Assembly: GCA_023436205.1 (NCBI GenBank)
Contig: JAEZKC010000116.1
Coordinates: forward strand, 1-64,000
Source: Fibrobacterota bacterium
GTDB taxonomy: Bacteria > Fibrobacterota > Chitinivibrionia > Chitinivibrionales > Chitinispirillaceae
Direction of reading: 5' to 3'
Length of the DNA: 64,000 bases
Each line of letters opens with the position of its first letter. Within the stretch, counting starts at the first letter, position 1. Position numbers and translations under genes: made by a program. The notes beneath the pieces were generated by a model. That model made no database searches. It was not told the origin of the DNA and was given only the letters and a program-made list of their open reading frames with translations. Shown piece by piece: positions 1 through 8,713 of the stretch.

Positions 1-38
1 CAGCGTTCGTTCTGAGCCAGGATCAAACTCTCCGTAAA
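1..38 (-). rRNA. rrs: 16S ribosomal RNA, 5' end (partial)
   Basis: The reverse complement of positions 12-31 is the near-universal 16S 5' sequence (the 27F primer site). The E. coli numbering of that site puts the mature 5' end near position 38. The gene runs off the left edge, so only about 38 nt are present. A boxA and a promoter lie upstream on the same strand, as expected for the start of an rRNA operon. Confidence 0.95.
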
Positions 39-116
39 GAGTCTATCTTAGCTTACTTTTTTTACTTAGCTTCTCAAATAAATAATGTTCAGAGAACCCG
101 TATCACACATCGAAGC

Positions 117-127
117 TTTCAAAGAGC
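117..127 (-). promoter_or_regulatory. boxA antitermination element of the rRNA leader
   Basis: The minus strand reads GCTCTTTGAAA, which matches the boxA core bound by NusB/S10 in rRNA leaders. It sits between the promoter at 162-190 and the 16S start, as expected for rRNA antitermination. Confidence 0.75.
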
Positions 128-161
128 GTTTTTTTCAGCCCCCTTTTTCAGAGGCGTATCA

Positions 162-190
162 AAAATAGCAGAAATAAAAATCGAAGTCAA
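162..190 (-). promoter_or_regulatory. sigma70-type promoter of the rRNA operon
   Basis: The minus strand shows TTGACT (190-185), a 17-nt spacer and TATTTT (167-162). The A/T-rich tract at 191-240 lies where an UP element would be. The predicted start near 155 gives a leader of about 115 nt that contains boxA. Confidence 0.65.
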
Positions 191-384
191 TAAAAATGTT
201 TTCTTTTTTTAAGAAAAAGTAGAACCCCTTAATGAATAAGCAAACGCTATACCCTGAAAAGAAAACCTAAAAGACTCATATCATTTTACAGTCTTTTTTC
301 GAGCGCAGAAAGAACTACGGGACAGCATTTCTTTTATTGTGGCTCCCACTTAGTGGCATATCGCGATTTTTACAAAGAACCACT

Positions 385-410
385 AAAAACAAACATTCCT
401 GAACATGTTT
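385..410 (-). terminator. weak terminator-like hairpin after the GH52 gene
   Basis: On the minus strand a 6-bp stem (AAACAT/ATGTTT) with an 8-nt loop is followed by GTTTTT, directly after the GH52 stop codon. The stem is short and A/T-rich, so termination into the rRNA operon may be partial. Confidence 0.4.
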
Positions 411-415
411 TTTCC

Positions 416-2536
416 CTAGAAACAGAAAAGTCTTTCAGTCCACAAACATGATGTAACCCCTCTAGGGTAATATTTACTTCCACAAGCTATTCCACTTCTC
501 ATCTGGTCAGAGAATGCAAAGAAGGAATTTTCGGCCTTCATGAGCCAGGACACATGAGCACTGTCAGATAGTTCATCATTTTTCATACCAAAAACCTGCT
601 CCGAGATACTTTGATTTAAAAAAATCTTACTGAGCCATGAATTTTCACTTGTAGATGAAAGTTTCCATCCCCCATCCTCAAAAAGACATAATCCTTTTTT
701 CAAAACTGCAGCAAAATGCTCCTTCAGTGCAGAAACAAATTCGGCGAAGAGGGGATCGGAAAGCATTTTATCCATATGACCGGTTTGATATAGAAAAGCA
801 AGCCCTTCCACAACAGAGAGCGAGACCGACTCATATCCTTCCACAAGAAGAGCCGGGATTGTGCTGTCGTTCTTACGATATCTCAGAACTGTTGCAGCAG
901 TAAGCCGAGCCTGAGAACAGGAAACAGATGCCAGGTCTTCTTCACCAATGCATTTTAACATGTCATGCAACAAAATGTAAGCGGCCCAGCATTTTACAGC
1001 CAGATACACACTTCGGCGAGCTCTGCCCAGGGCCTCGTCGACATTATCGTAGGTGGTAATTTCCCATCCTCCGGCAGCTCTGAATGAGTCCAAATCCATA
1101 ACTCCGTCGCGCATTCCAACTTCCGGACTGTCACGATTAAGCATACTCTGAATACAGGCAGTAATCACTTCCCTTTTACTTTGAAGCCAGGACTCATCAG
1201 CAGTTTTTTTCCAGTAAACAGCCGCACACAAAATCCAGTTTACAAGCTGCTCATGAGTCATATAAGAAAAGCAGCCTTTCAAACCGCCCAATTCATAAGC
1301 AGAAAAAGAATCACGGGAGAAAACATTCCCCACACCCATATCATGTGTAAAACTTATTCCTCCGGGATAATCCTTTTCACTATCCGGGAAACGGACAGTA
1401 TCAAAATAGCTGTACCTTTCGACAAACAGATCAAGCACATTACGCACAGCCCAAGGATTCATAGAAGTTTCAAAAAAGAGGTGATCCACAAGAAGATCAA
1501 AAGTATTGATCATCCTGTATTCTCCTTCATTAACAATCCATAAAGGGGAGCCGTTTGCTCTCTGCATCAGTTGCGTTGACCCGTAGTAGCTCCTTACAGA
1601 TTGACTCAACAGAAACTTTCGATCATCAGAAAGCTGAGATTCAGCAAGTCTGGATTCTACTTCAAAACATGCCTGCTTTATTTCAGAAAAAGTCTCCAGC
1701 GCATATCTGGCCACATCTTCAATATTCCTGAAAAATCGGGTGTAGTAATACTCGGTTTCAATTCCGCTTGTTACAAACCCGCTTCTATAAAAACAGAGTG
1801 CGAAACGCCATGTCCTTTTCTCTCCGGGCTGAGCCGTCATGAGTATGGCACCAGTCATTCCCAAGCCGAAGTCGAGCTTATGATTATTTGACCGATCCAA
1901 AAGTTCTTCAATAGAAAACGCCAATCCAAAATCAACCCCGGGATCATCTGTACATATGGCAGTCAACCTCCCTTGCCCTATGCCAAAGATACGGTTTGGG
2001 TGGAATGGGGTTTTTTCACCGGATTCACCGATTCTACGCATTGCGCAATAGGGATCGTTACCCTGGTAGCCGAAAAAAGCCAGCCTGGGGACAGATCCTC
2101 TACTGTTGTCCAAAGTGAGATCAACAAAAACTGCCGGCACAATCACACTCTTGAGTTGAGCATCATCACCTTTATCAGGATCAGGAATGGATCGCACCTG
2201 GGAATAAACGGTAAATTCAAGATCATCTGCACTCCAGGTATCGATTGTTAACGAAAACTGCCTACGGATCTCTTCATCAGGAAAGAAGGATAGCAATGCA
2301 GATTCTTTAACACCACTTGCCTGCTCAAACCGCTCTCTCATGCTCTGAGTTTCACTAAAGAAAGGAAACGCCAGGAATTTACCAGGCTGACGAGATTCCG
2401 TGCCAATGTAGACATTCTGACAGGCTGGTCCCGGCAATTCCATACCAAAACCACCACTGGCACCCTTGTATCCCAGAGTAAAAGAGGCAAATGCACCAAT
2501 TGGAGCATGATGAGCATTGAAAAAAGGTGTTTCCAT
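416..2536 (-). CDS. Glycoside hydrolase family 52 beta-xylosidase
   Basis: A predicted retaining beta-xylosidase that releases xylose from xylo-oligosaccharides. The 706-residue protein aligns by eye along its length with Geobacillus XynB2 (GH52): N-terminal FFNAHHAPIGAFASFTLG, FFGYQG and DPY motifs, and a C-terminal SKYYPRGVTS. The nucleophile Glu is in the NEGEY motif (about residue 337) and the acid/base Asp in TTYD (about 497); both are present at matching spacing. There is no signal peptide, so it is probably cytoplasmic and acts on imported oligosaccharides. The ATG at 2536 is chosen because GAGGGG lies 4 nt upstream; an upstream GTG would put that site inside the gene. It stands alone between tRNA-Arg and the rRNA operon, with no xylan genes beside it. 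Confidence 0.93.
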   Translation of the reverse strand: METPFFNAHHAPIGAFASFTLGYKGASGGFGMELPGPACQNVYIGTESRQPGKFLAFPFFSETQSMRERFEQASGVKESALLSFFPDEEIRRQFSLTIDTWSADDLEFTVYSQVRSIPDPDKGDDAQLKSVIVPAVFVDLTLDNSRGSVPRLAFFGYQGNDPYCAMRRIGESGEKTPFHPNRIFGIGQGRLTAICTDDPGVDFGLAFSIEELLDRSNNHKLDFGLGMTGAILMTAQPGEKRTWRFALCFYRSGFVTSGIETEYYYTRFFRNIEDVARYALETFSEIKQACFEVESRLAESQLSDDRKFLLSQSVRSYYGSTQLMQRANGSPLWIVNEGEYRMINTFDLLVDHLFFETSMNPWAVRNVLDLFVERYSYFDTVRFPDSEKDYPGGISFTHDMGVGNVFSRDSFSAYELGGLKGCFSYMTHEQLVNWILCAAVYWKKTADESWLQSKREVITACIQSMLNRDSPEVGMRDGVMDLDSFRAAGGWEITTYDNVDEALGRARRSVYLAVKCWAAYILLHDMLKCIGEEDLASVSCSQARLTAATVLRYRKNDSTIPALLVEGYESVSLSVVEGLAFLYQTGHMDKMLSDPLFAEFVSALKEHFAAVLKKGLCLFEDGGWKLSSTSENSWLSKIFLNQSISEQVFGMKNDELSDSAHVSWLMKAENSFFAFSDQMRSGIACGSKYYPRGVTSCLWTERLFCF

Positions 2537-2561
2537 AGCACCCCTCACAAGTAAGCAGGAT

Positions 2562-2596
2562 AAAAAAAGCCCCGGCCTGCCAATGAGACCAGGGCT
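2562..2596 (-). terminator. Rho-independent terminator after tRNA-Arg
   Basis: On the minus strand an 8-bp stem (AGCCCTGG/CCGGGGCT, one G-U pair) is followed by seven T. It lies directly after the tRNA and only 25 nt before the GH52 start codon, so GH52 must depend on readthrough or on a promoter overlapping this region. Confidence 0.8.
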
Positions 2597-2603
2597 TAAT
2601 TAA

Positions 2604-2677
2604 TACCCCCAACAAGAATCGAACTTGTGACACCAGGTTTAGGAAACCTGTGCTCTATCCTACTGAGCTATGGGGGC
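2604..2677 (-). tRNA. tRNA-Arg (anticodon CCU)
   Basis: A 74-nt cloverleaf on the minus strand: acceptor GCCCCCA pairing with TGGGGGT (terminal G-U), D-arm with AGCTCAGTAGGATAGAGC, anticodon arm CAGGT-TTCCTAA-ACCTG with CCT at 34-36, and T-arm with TTCGATT. The CCA end is not encoded. A terminator follows and a plausible promoter precedes it. Confidence 0.95.
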
Positions 2678-2709
2678 AGTATTTTTCGAAGAGCATAACA
2701 ACAATTGAT

Positions 2710-2739
2710 AAAATAAGGGATTACCATATACTTTGGCAA
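2710..2739 (-). promoter_or_regulatory. probable promoter of tRNA-Arg
   Basis: The minus strand has TTGCCA (2739-2734), an 18-nt spacer and TATTTT (2715-2710), ending about 33 nt before the tRNA 5' end. It is a moderate match read by eye. Confidence 0.45.
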
Positions 2740-2750
2740 CTAACAATTAA

Positions 2751-3029
2751 TCAATGGCGAATACGGAATTCCCCAGAATCTGACGACAATACAACTTCAG
2801 TAATATTCAGATCTGCAACATAAGAAAGAGAGGGCCCTTCATTGATTTCTTGAAGGAATTGATCTATGAGTTCCTGATTGCCCTGAACCTCTATTTCCAC
2901 TCTGCCATCGGAAGTATTGCGTACCCATCCGCTCAACCTGAGCGAATTTGCAATATCCTGAGTAAAATATCTGAAACCTACCCCCTGAACTCTGCCTCTT
3001 ACGAAGATATGAAATCTTTTAACTTCCAT
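2751..3029 (-). CDS. acyP: Acylphosphatase
   Basis: A 92-residue enzyme of the acylphosphatase family, which hydrolyses acyl phosphates such as carbamoyl phosphate or 1,3-bisphosphoglycerate. The family signature GRVQGVGFR is near the N-terminus (catalytic Arg) and the second motif GWVRNTSDGRVE holds the catalytic Asn. The length is typical. GGAG lies 5 nt before the ATG. It follows the DUF2905 gene by 11 nt and is probably the last gene of the ruvCAB run. Confidence 0.95.
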   Translation of the reverse strand: MEVKRFHIFVRGRVQGVGFRYFTQDIANSLRLSGWVRNTSDGRVEIEVQGNQELIDQFLQEINEGPSLSYVADLNITEVVLSSDSGEFRIRH

Positions 3030-3040
3030 TACTACTCCGC

Positions 3041-3259
3041 TTATTTACGGGCAAAAAAATTCAGAATAACGGTGAGCACGATGCTAAGGAAAATGGAAGT
3101 CGCCAGAGGAATGTACACTTTGAATTTTCCTGAGCCGAATTGCAAATCACCGGGGAGTCTCCCCAGGGGTAATTTATCAGCTAACACGAATATAAATCCC
3201 AGCACCAAGATAATGGTTCCGGCAATAATCAAAAATCTACCAGTATCAATCCAGTTCAC
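3041..3259 (-). CDS. DUF2905 small membrane protein
   Basis: A 72-residue protein with two predicted membrane segments (about 8-28 and 48-68) around the DUF2905 core, LPLGRLPGD. Its molecular function is unknown; the family is often found near ruv genes. It starts at GTG with AAGGA 6 nt upstream. It lies 26 nt after ruvB and 11 nt before acyP. Confidence 0.88.
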   Translation of the reverse strand: MNWIDTGRFLIIAGTIILVLGFIFVLADKLPLGRLPGDLQFGSGKFKVYIPLATSIFLSIVLTVILNFFARK

Positions 3260-3285
3260 CGAAGATCCTTTCTACTGCAAACGAG

Positions 3286-4335
3286 TCACGCCGGAGGGTC
3301 GAACAAATCGGGCATACGACTCTGTTGTGCAGGCGGAATGAGATTAAAATACCTGTAAGTTTTTGCAGTAACTTCACGGCCTCTTGGAGTACGCTTGAGA
3401 AAGCCGGATTGAATAAGAAATGGCTCATAAACTTCTTCAATGGTATCAGGCTCTTCGCCAACAACGACGGCCACAGTACTTAACCCAACTGGCCCGCCAT
3501 TGTAATGTTCGATTATGGAAAGCAGTATGTTTCTGTCCATTTCATCAAGACCGCTGTGATCAACACCCAGCAGAGAAAGCGTTTTGTTTACGACTTCAAT
3601 TGTAATCCAACCGTTTCCTTTTACTTCTGCAACATCTCTGCACCGTCTCAACAATCGGTTCGCCACCCGCGGAGTCCCTCTTGCTCTTTTCCCAAGTTCA
3701 AGTGCTGCATTTTCATCACAGCCGATATTCAAAATAGCGGCTGAACGCAAAATCACTTTTTTCAGTTCATCAGGCGTATAATAGGCAAGTCGACAAACAT
3801 ATCCAAAGCGAGCATGCATGGGAGAAGTCAGCATTCCAGCTCTAGTTGTAGCACCTACTAAAGTAAACGGTTTTAGATTCAGCTGAATGGATCTTGCAGC
3901 AGGACCATCACCGATCGTTATATCAAAAACGAAATCCTCCATTGCAGGATAAAGAGATTCTTCCACAACTCTGTTCAATCTGTGGATTTCATCTATAAAG
4001 AATATTTCCCGCTCCCCGAGATTGGTCAAATTACCTGCGAGATCACCTTTTTTTTCAAGCACCGGTCCAGATGTAGTCAAAATGCCGACCCCAAGCTCAT
4101 GAGCAAGTATACGGGAGAGCGTCGTCTTCCCCAAACCCGGTGGCCCGCAGAACAGAACATGATCCAGTGCCTGCCCCCTCTTTCGCGCAGCCTCAACGAA
4201 AATTCCCAGATTCTCCTTTATTGCCTCTTGACCGATAAAATCGGAAAAACGCTCGGGTCTGAGGGCATTGTCGAACTGTTCTTCCTCATCACCGGCATTT
4301 TTTCCTGATATTACTCTATCTTCGTCCTGATTCAT
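3286..4335 (-). CDS. ruvB: Holliday junction branch migration ATPase RuvB
   Basis: The AAA+ motor of the RuvABC resolvasome, which drives branch migration of Holliday junctions. The 349-residue protein has Walker A GPPGLGKTT, Walker B DEIH, the sensor region GATTRAGMLTSPMHARFG and the C-terminal winged-helix DNA-binding domain (TPRGREVT). Length and motifs are normal. The start is ATG with AAGGGT 6 nt upstream. It lies 9 nt after ruvA in the order ruvC-ruvA-ruvB. Confidence 0.98.
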   Translation of the reverse strand: MNQDEDRVISGKNAGDEEEQFDNALRPERFSDFIGQEAIKENLGIFVEAARKRGQALDHVLFCGPPGLGKTTLSRILAHELGVGILTTSGPVLEKKGDLAGNLTNLGEREIFFIDEIHRLNRVVEESLYPAMEDFVFDITIGDGPAARSIQLNLKPFTLVGATTRAGMLTSPMHARFGYVCRLAYYTPDELKKVILRSAAILNIGCDENAALELGKRARGTPRVANRLLRRCRDVAEVKGNGWITIEVVNKTLSLLGVDHSGLDEMDRNILLSIIEHYNGGPVGLSTVAVVVGEEPDTIEEVYEPFLIQSGFLKRTPRGREVTAKTYRYFNLIPPAQQSRMPDLFDPPA

Positions 4336-4344
4336 TGATTACCC

Positions 4345-4947
4345 TTATATTACCTGCAAAGCCATTCTGATCCATTCTTCAACCGGTGCAGAATTTTCAA
4401 TCACCTGCTCAACCCGGTCCAAAGCCTTGAGCACCTGTTTATCGTTGTAGCCAAGAGAAATCATGGCAGCAAACACCTCATCCCGTTCGAAGGAACTTTT
4501 TCGAGAACTTTTAACCGGTGCAGGAACGGTAATACTTGAAGCATACATGCCCAGCTTACCTTTGAGTTCCACAACCAGCCTCTGCGCAGTTTTGACACCC
4601 ACACCGGGAATTTTTTCGAGGCGGGATGAATCTGCGGAATTAACACTGGCAACCAGATTATCAATTGAAACACCAGACAGAATACTCAAAGCGACCTTGG
4701 GACCAATCTTGCTGATTGCAATAAGCTGACGGAAAACTTCCCTTTCGGTTCTGGTGAAAAATCCGTACAACTTAACTGCATCCTCCCGAACATAATAATG
4801 TATATACAGCTTAACTTCCTGTCCGAGGTCTGGAAGCTTCTCAAAAGTAGAGAGAGGAATACTAATCGAATACCCTACCCCGCTTGTTTCGACTGCAGCA
4901 TGTGTAATTTCTTTTTCTGCCAGTGCACCCCGAATAAACTCGATCAT
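4345..4947 (-). CDS. ruvA: Holliday junction DNA helicase subunit RuvA
   Basis: A junction-recognition subunit that tetramerises on four-way junctions and loads RuvB. The 200-residue protein has an N-terminal OB fold (MIEFIRG...), two helix-hairpin-helix motifs (SKIGPKVALSILSG and IPGVGVKTAQRLVVELK) and a C-terminal RuvB-contact helix domain. Its ATG overlaps the ruvC stop codon (ATGA), which points to translational coupling. Confidence 0.97.
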   Translation of the reverse strand: MIEFIRGALAEKEITHAAVETSGVGYSISIPLSTFEKLPDLGQEVKLYIHYYVREDAVKLYGFFTRTEREVFRQLIAISKIGPKVALSILSGVSIDNLVASVNSADSSRLEKIPGVGVKTAQRLVVELKGKLGMYASSITVPAPVKSSRKSSFERDEVFAAMISLGYNDKQVLKALDRVEQVIENSAPVEEWIRMALQVI

Positions 4948-5450
4948 TTTCTCACCTTTGAAAATGCCAGATTTGCACTGAATCTAGCATGATTGAACTC
5001 GCATAGTGCAATAGCCAAGGCATCGTAAGCATCAGACCGGGTATGCTTTTCCGGTGGGGAAAGAAGCATTTTAATCATATATTCAACCTGCTCCTTTGCG
5101 GCATTCCCGTTACCGGTAACCGATTTTTTAATTACACGTGGTGAATACTCACTTATCTGTGCACCATGTTTTACAGCTGCAAGCATGGCCACACCGCGCG
5201 CGTGTCCCAATACAAGAGTGGTGTGGATATTTTTACCGTAAAAAGCTTCCTCTATGCAAACTCGCTGAGGGCAATGCTGTTCGAGTTTTTCACATAGCCC
5301 ATCAAAAATGGTCTTCAAACGATTAGAAAGAGGTTGGGCGGGATCAGGAGTGAGGACACCGGAATCGACCCAGGAAACAGAATTGTTAACCGCTCGGATC
5401 ACCCCATAACCCGTTGCAACTGTTCCCGGATCAATACCGAATATTACCAC
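4944..5450 (-). CDS. ruvC: Holliday junction resolvase RuvC
   Basis: The RNase H-fold endonuclease that cuts Holliday junctions symmetrically. In the 168 residues the acidic catalytic set is visible: Asp in FGIDPG near the N-terminus, Glu in IEEAFYGKN, and the C-terminal SDAYDALAIAL. It starts at GTG with GAGAG upstream. It is the first gene of ruvCAB; yebC ends 46 nt upstream, so the two may be cotranscribed. Confidence 0.97.
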   Translation of the reverse strand: MVIFGIDPGTVATGYGVIRAVNNSVSWVDSGVLTPDPAQPLSNRLKTIFDGLCEKLEQHCPQRVCIEEAFYGKNIHTTLVLGHARGVAMLAAVKHGAQISEYSPRVIKKSVTGNGNAAKEQVEYMIKMLLSPPEKHTRSDAYDALAIALCEFNHARFSANLAFSKVRK

Positions 5451-5496
5451 AATCAGCTCTCAAGCAGATAAGGAGCAAAACCCCCTTAATCTACAG

Positions 5497-6243
5497 TTAC
5501 TTCAGTTTATCCAGTTCCTCATCACTTACATCAAAACCGGCGTACACATTCTGAGTGTCATCCAGATCGTCCAGAGCGTCAACCAGTTTAAGAATCTTTG
5601 CTGCCGTTTCACCCTCTACCTTGACTGGATTCTCTGCCACTTTTGTGACTTCCGCAGATGTGGGCTCAATTTTAGCATTTACCAATGCATCCCGTACTGC
5701 TTCGAAAGCATCCGGTGAAGTGCTGATCTCGAATTCATCACCCTGAAGAATCATATCGTCTGCACCAGCCTCAAGCACCAGTTCCATCAGTGCATCCTCA
5801 GCCATAGCATCCTTGGGAACATTTATGATTCCCTTGGACTTGAACATCCAGTTTACAGAGTTAGACTGACCCAGGTTGCCGCCGTATTTTGTAAGCACGT
5901 GACGTACTTCTGCAACGGTACGATTCCGGTTATCAGTCATGGCATCAATCATAACGGCGACACCACCCGGTCCATATCCTTCGAAAGTGATTTCTTCATA
6001 GCTTACACCTTCAAGTTGGCCAGTACCCTTGAGAATAGCTGATTCAACATTCTTATTTGGCATATTTGCTGCCCTGGCAGAAGATACAGCAGAGCGCAGA
6101 CGGGGATTTGAGTTCGGATCCCCACCGCCCATTCTGGCCGCAATGGTGATTTCCCGAATCAGTCTGTTAAAAAGCTTACCTCTGGCGGCATCAGCTTTTC
6201 CTTTGGCCCTTTTAATGGTGGCCCACTTGGAATGTCCCGACAT
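5497..6243 (-). CDS. yebC: YebC/PmpR family protein
   Basis: A 248-residue member of the YebC/PmpR/TACO1 family, described as DNA-binding regulators and more recently as translation factors that help ribosomes at proline-rich stretches. The diagnostic N-terminus MSGHSKWATIKRAKGKAD and the region FEGYGPGGVAVMI are present, and the length is usual. GAGGGAG lies 6 nt before the ATG. It sits upstream of ruvC, a common association in bacteria. Confidence 0.96.
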   Translation of the reverse strand: MSGHSKWATIKRAKGKADAARGKLFNRLIREITIAARMGGGDPNSNPRLRSAVSSARAANMPNKNVESAILKGTGQLEGVSYEEITFEGYGPGGVAVMIDAMTDNRNRTVAEVRHVLTKYGGNLGQSNSVNWMFKSKGIINVPKDAMAEDALMELVLEAGADDMILQGDEFEISTSPDAFEAVRDALVNAKIEPTSAEVTKVAENPVKVEGETAAKILKLVDALDDLDDTQNVYAGFDVSDEELDKLK

Positions 6244-6347
6244 ACAATTTCTCCCTCAAGGCATATTGCTGGTTTTTTTAAACCAAGTTTCAATTTTTCC
6301 AATCAGATCTATAATATAGTTAAAAGTTCAGAGCCAAACAGTCCGAA

Positions 6348-7175
6348 TTACTTATGGGCAAGCTCCTCCAGAGTAACTTTTTCGATGAGAGGCAGCTTTT
6401 TGCCGAGAAATGTCTCAGCCAGGGTTTCAAAATGCGGTGTGAGATCTGAAACCAGGAAGCGACTGGCAGCTATTCCATCAGCATTCCTGGGGGCTAAAGC
6501 ATCCAGAGCAGTGAGAATATCCTGCGCTTCCTTTGCAGTCCAGAGTGCACTGTCCAGAAGCTGCATACGATTGCCAACAGTTCCCTGTATTACCTCCATG
6601 AGGAGAGGATAATGAGTACAACCGAGAATAAGACAATCCACACCCAAATCAATCATTTCATAGAGATAATGTTGAGCAACAAGACGAGTAATATCACTAT
6701 CTAAAAGTCCCTCTTCCACAAGCGGAACAAATAGAGGGCAGGCCTTACCAAAAACCTTTATTGCAGGATCGATATTCTGAATGGCTTTAGCGTAGGAACC
6801 AGAGCGAATGGTGGCAGCGGTTCCAATAACGCCGACCTTCTTTTCAGCGGTCCTGAGAACCGCGGCTCTGGCACCGGGCAGCACCACTCCAATTACAGGT
6901 ATTTCCTTTACATGCTGCTCCAGATAATCAAGAGCCACAGAGGAAACGGTATTACAGGCTACTACCAGAAGTTTGATATTCATATCAACAAGCACTTTGG
7001 CATCTTGCAACCCGAATTGTCTGATTGTATCCTCGCTCCTTCCACCATAAGGGACACGAGCTGTATCTCCAAGGTAAATAATGCGCTCCGATGGCATCAG
7101 CCGCAGTATTTCCTTAACAACTGTCAAACCGCCCAAACCTGAGTCAAAAACACCAATAGGCCTTGTATCGCTCAT
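6348..7175 (-). CDS. murI: Glutamate racemase MurI
   Basis: Converts L-glutamate to D-glutamate for the peptidoglycan stem, in the cytoplasm, without cofactor. The 275-residue protein has FDSGLGGLTV at the N-terminus, the first catalytic Cys in VACNT and the second in GCTHYPLL. Its ATG overlaps the stop of the upstream amidase gene by 4 nt, so two peptidoglycan genes are coupled. About 100 nt separate it from yebC. Confidence 0.97.
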   Translation of the reverse strand: MSDTRPIGVFDSGLGGLTVVKEILRLMPSERIIYLGDTARVPYGGRSEDTIRQFGLQDAKVLVDMNIKLLVVACNTVSSVALDYLEQHVKEIPVIGVVLPGARAAVLRTAEKKVGVIGTAATIRSGSYAKAIQNIDPAIKVFGKACPLFVPLVEEGLLDSDITRLVAQHYLYEMIDLGVDCLILGCTHYPLLMEVIQGTVGNRMQLLDSALWTAKEAQDILTALDALAPRNADGIAASRFLVSDLTPHFETLAETFLGKKLPLIEKVTLEELAHK

Positions 7176-8653
7176 AATCCAGTCTCAAACTGCTGCTTGA
7201 ATTTCGTGATTGCTTCGTATAGTGCTGAAGCCATCTGGCTCTGATTTTTTTTATCATTCAAAATCTTTTCTTCCGCGGAATTGGATATAAAACCAAGTTC
7301 GACAAGAACGGAGGGCATATAAGCACCGTTCAGAACCCAGAAATTGGCTTGACCCACCCCCAAATGTAGTTTTCGCACTTTGGAAAGTTTTGTACCGAAC
7401 ACCTGATCCATAGTAATGCAAAGCTCCTGACTTTGCTTCAGATATTCATTTCCGGCGATGTCAATCAGAACATTTTGAAGAGCGCTGTAATTCTGTGGTT
7501 TGTCTTCCAGTTCAATTACCGCATTTTCCCGCATGGCGACAAGCTTATCATCATCATTTTTAGCTTGAGAGAGAAAGTAGATTTTGTATCCCTTGGTCTG
7601 ATCCTTACGCTTCTGAGACCCCGGAACAGCATTTATATGAAGGCTCACAAACAGGTCAGCCTTTTTATCATTTGCAAATTTAGTGCGTTCGGATAAAGGT
7701 ATGAACACGTCCTTTTCTCTTGTCATGAACACTTTCAGGCCTGCTTTTTCGAGCTGTTTTTTAAGATCTATTCCTACAGCAAGTACAATATCCTTTTCCT
7801 TTATGCCCCCGGGGCCAATAGCCCCCGGATCCTTCCCACCGTGTCCAGGATCAATGACCACCGTATTAATGAGCGGAACATCCACCTGAATCTCTTTTGC
7901 TGCAGGTTTTTTCTGCTCCACTTTGGGCTTTAGAGAAATCATAAGCGTACGGGAGGAGCGGTTAAAGTCGAGATGGGGTTTCTCAATTTCGCGATTGAGC
8001 ATGAAAGATAACTGGGCAGAATTCTCATACTGCATTGAAAAAAGCGAATCCACTATTCCTACCTTCTGCCGGTTATGTAATTCTTTTGTGTCGACCTTTC
8101 CACCGAAGAAGTTGACAAGCAGATTCGGGTGAAAATAGGTACACTCAAAGGGGATCGAATCAGCGAGAACAATGCTGATCAGGGTTCCATTCTGCTTCTG
8201 CTCATAGCGTGCGGAAATTATAGAGTTGGAGAGAGTAAAGATGGAAAGTGTTTGTGATTTGGGTTCCCATTGCAACTGCCCGGAAAAGTGATTTTTAAAC
8301 GTTTCAATTACGGAAGTGACAGGCAGGTACAAAGTTGCACCTTTTCGAACCGGTGGCCTGGGAAGGGAATAAACAAGAGTATCAACAGAATAAAACGAAT
8401 TTCCCTGCACAAAGGAAAGTTTAACTTGATCATCAAAAAAGGTGAGTTTTCTTGAAAAAATATTCCATTTCCATCTATAGCCAGCCTGAAGAGCAAAATC
8501 AGTCATGGAGATGTAGGTCAAACTGTCAATTTCCAGGGAACGCCCCGAAACCCTTTTTCCTTCAGGGACAGTGTGAATCACGAAATCAGAAAAGGAGTTT
8601 CCCACAAAAAACAGTAGAATCGCAAAAAAAATTTTAGCTGAAGAGAGTCTCAT
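7172..8653 (-). CDS. N-acetylmuramoyl-L-alanine amidase (Amidase_3) with N-terminal wall-binding region
   Basis: A predicted periplasmic zinc amidase that cuts the MurNAc-L-Ala bond during cell separation or wall turnover. The 493-residue protein has a signal peptide (about 1-23), an N-terminal region like the copper amine oxidase-N/AMIN domains (about 30-230), and a C-terminal Amidase_3 domain with zinc and catalytic residues in VIDPGHGGKDPGA, the Glu in GIKEKD, the His in SLHINA and the Glu in LVELGF. The ATG at 8653 has AGAGG 5 nt upstream. It overlaps murI by 4 nt. The regulated amidases AmiB/AmiC are possible relatives, but no specific name can be assigned. Confidence 0.93.
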   Translation of the reverse strand: MRLSSAKIFFAILLFFVGNSFSDFVIHTVPEGKRVSGRSLEIDSLTYISMTDFALQAGYRWKWNIFSRKLTFFDDQVKLSFVQGNSFYSVDTLVYSLPRPPVRKGATLYLPVTSVIETFKNHFSGQLQWEPKSQTLSIFTLSNSIISARYEQKQNGTLISIVLADSIPFECTYFHPNLLVNFFGGKVDTKELHNRQKVGIVDSLFSMQYENSAQLSFMLNREIEKPHLDFNRSSRTLMISLKPKVEQKKPAAKEIQVDVPLINTVVIDPGHGGKDPGAIGPGGIKEKDIVLAVGIDLKKQLEKAGLKVFMTREKDVFIPLSERTKFANDKKADLFVSLHINAVPGSQKRKDQTKGYKIYFLSQAKNDDDKLVAMRENAVIELEDKPQNYSALQNVLIDIAGNEYLKQSQELCITMDQVFGTKLSKVRKLHLGVGQANFWVLNGAYMPSVLVELGFISNSAEEKILNDKKNQSQMASALYEAITKFKQQFETGL

Positions 8654-8713
8654 CACTGCCTCTGAAATTCCTTACAAAATTGCACGGCTCAAACCGGAGT
8701 TGTCAAATTTATT

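Larger units (their letters stand above)
39..415 (-). other. rRNA leader and upstream intergenic region
   Basis: About 377 nt without a protein gene, between GH52 and the 16S gene. On the minus strand it holds a weak terminator-like hairpin just after GH52, a very A/T-rich stretch around 191-240 that could act as an UP element, a sigma70-type promoter, and a boxA about 80 nt before 16S. The small dyad near 345-357 (CCACTTAGTGG) has no assigned role. Confidence 0.6.
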
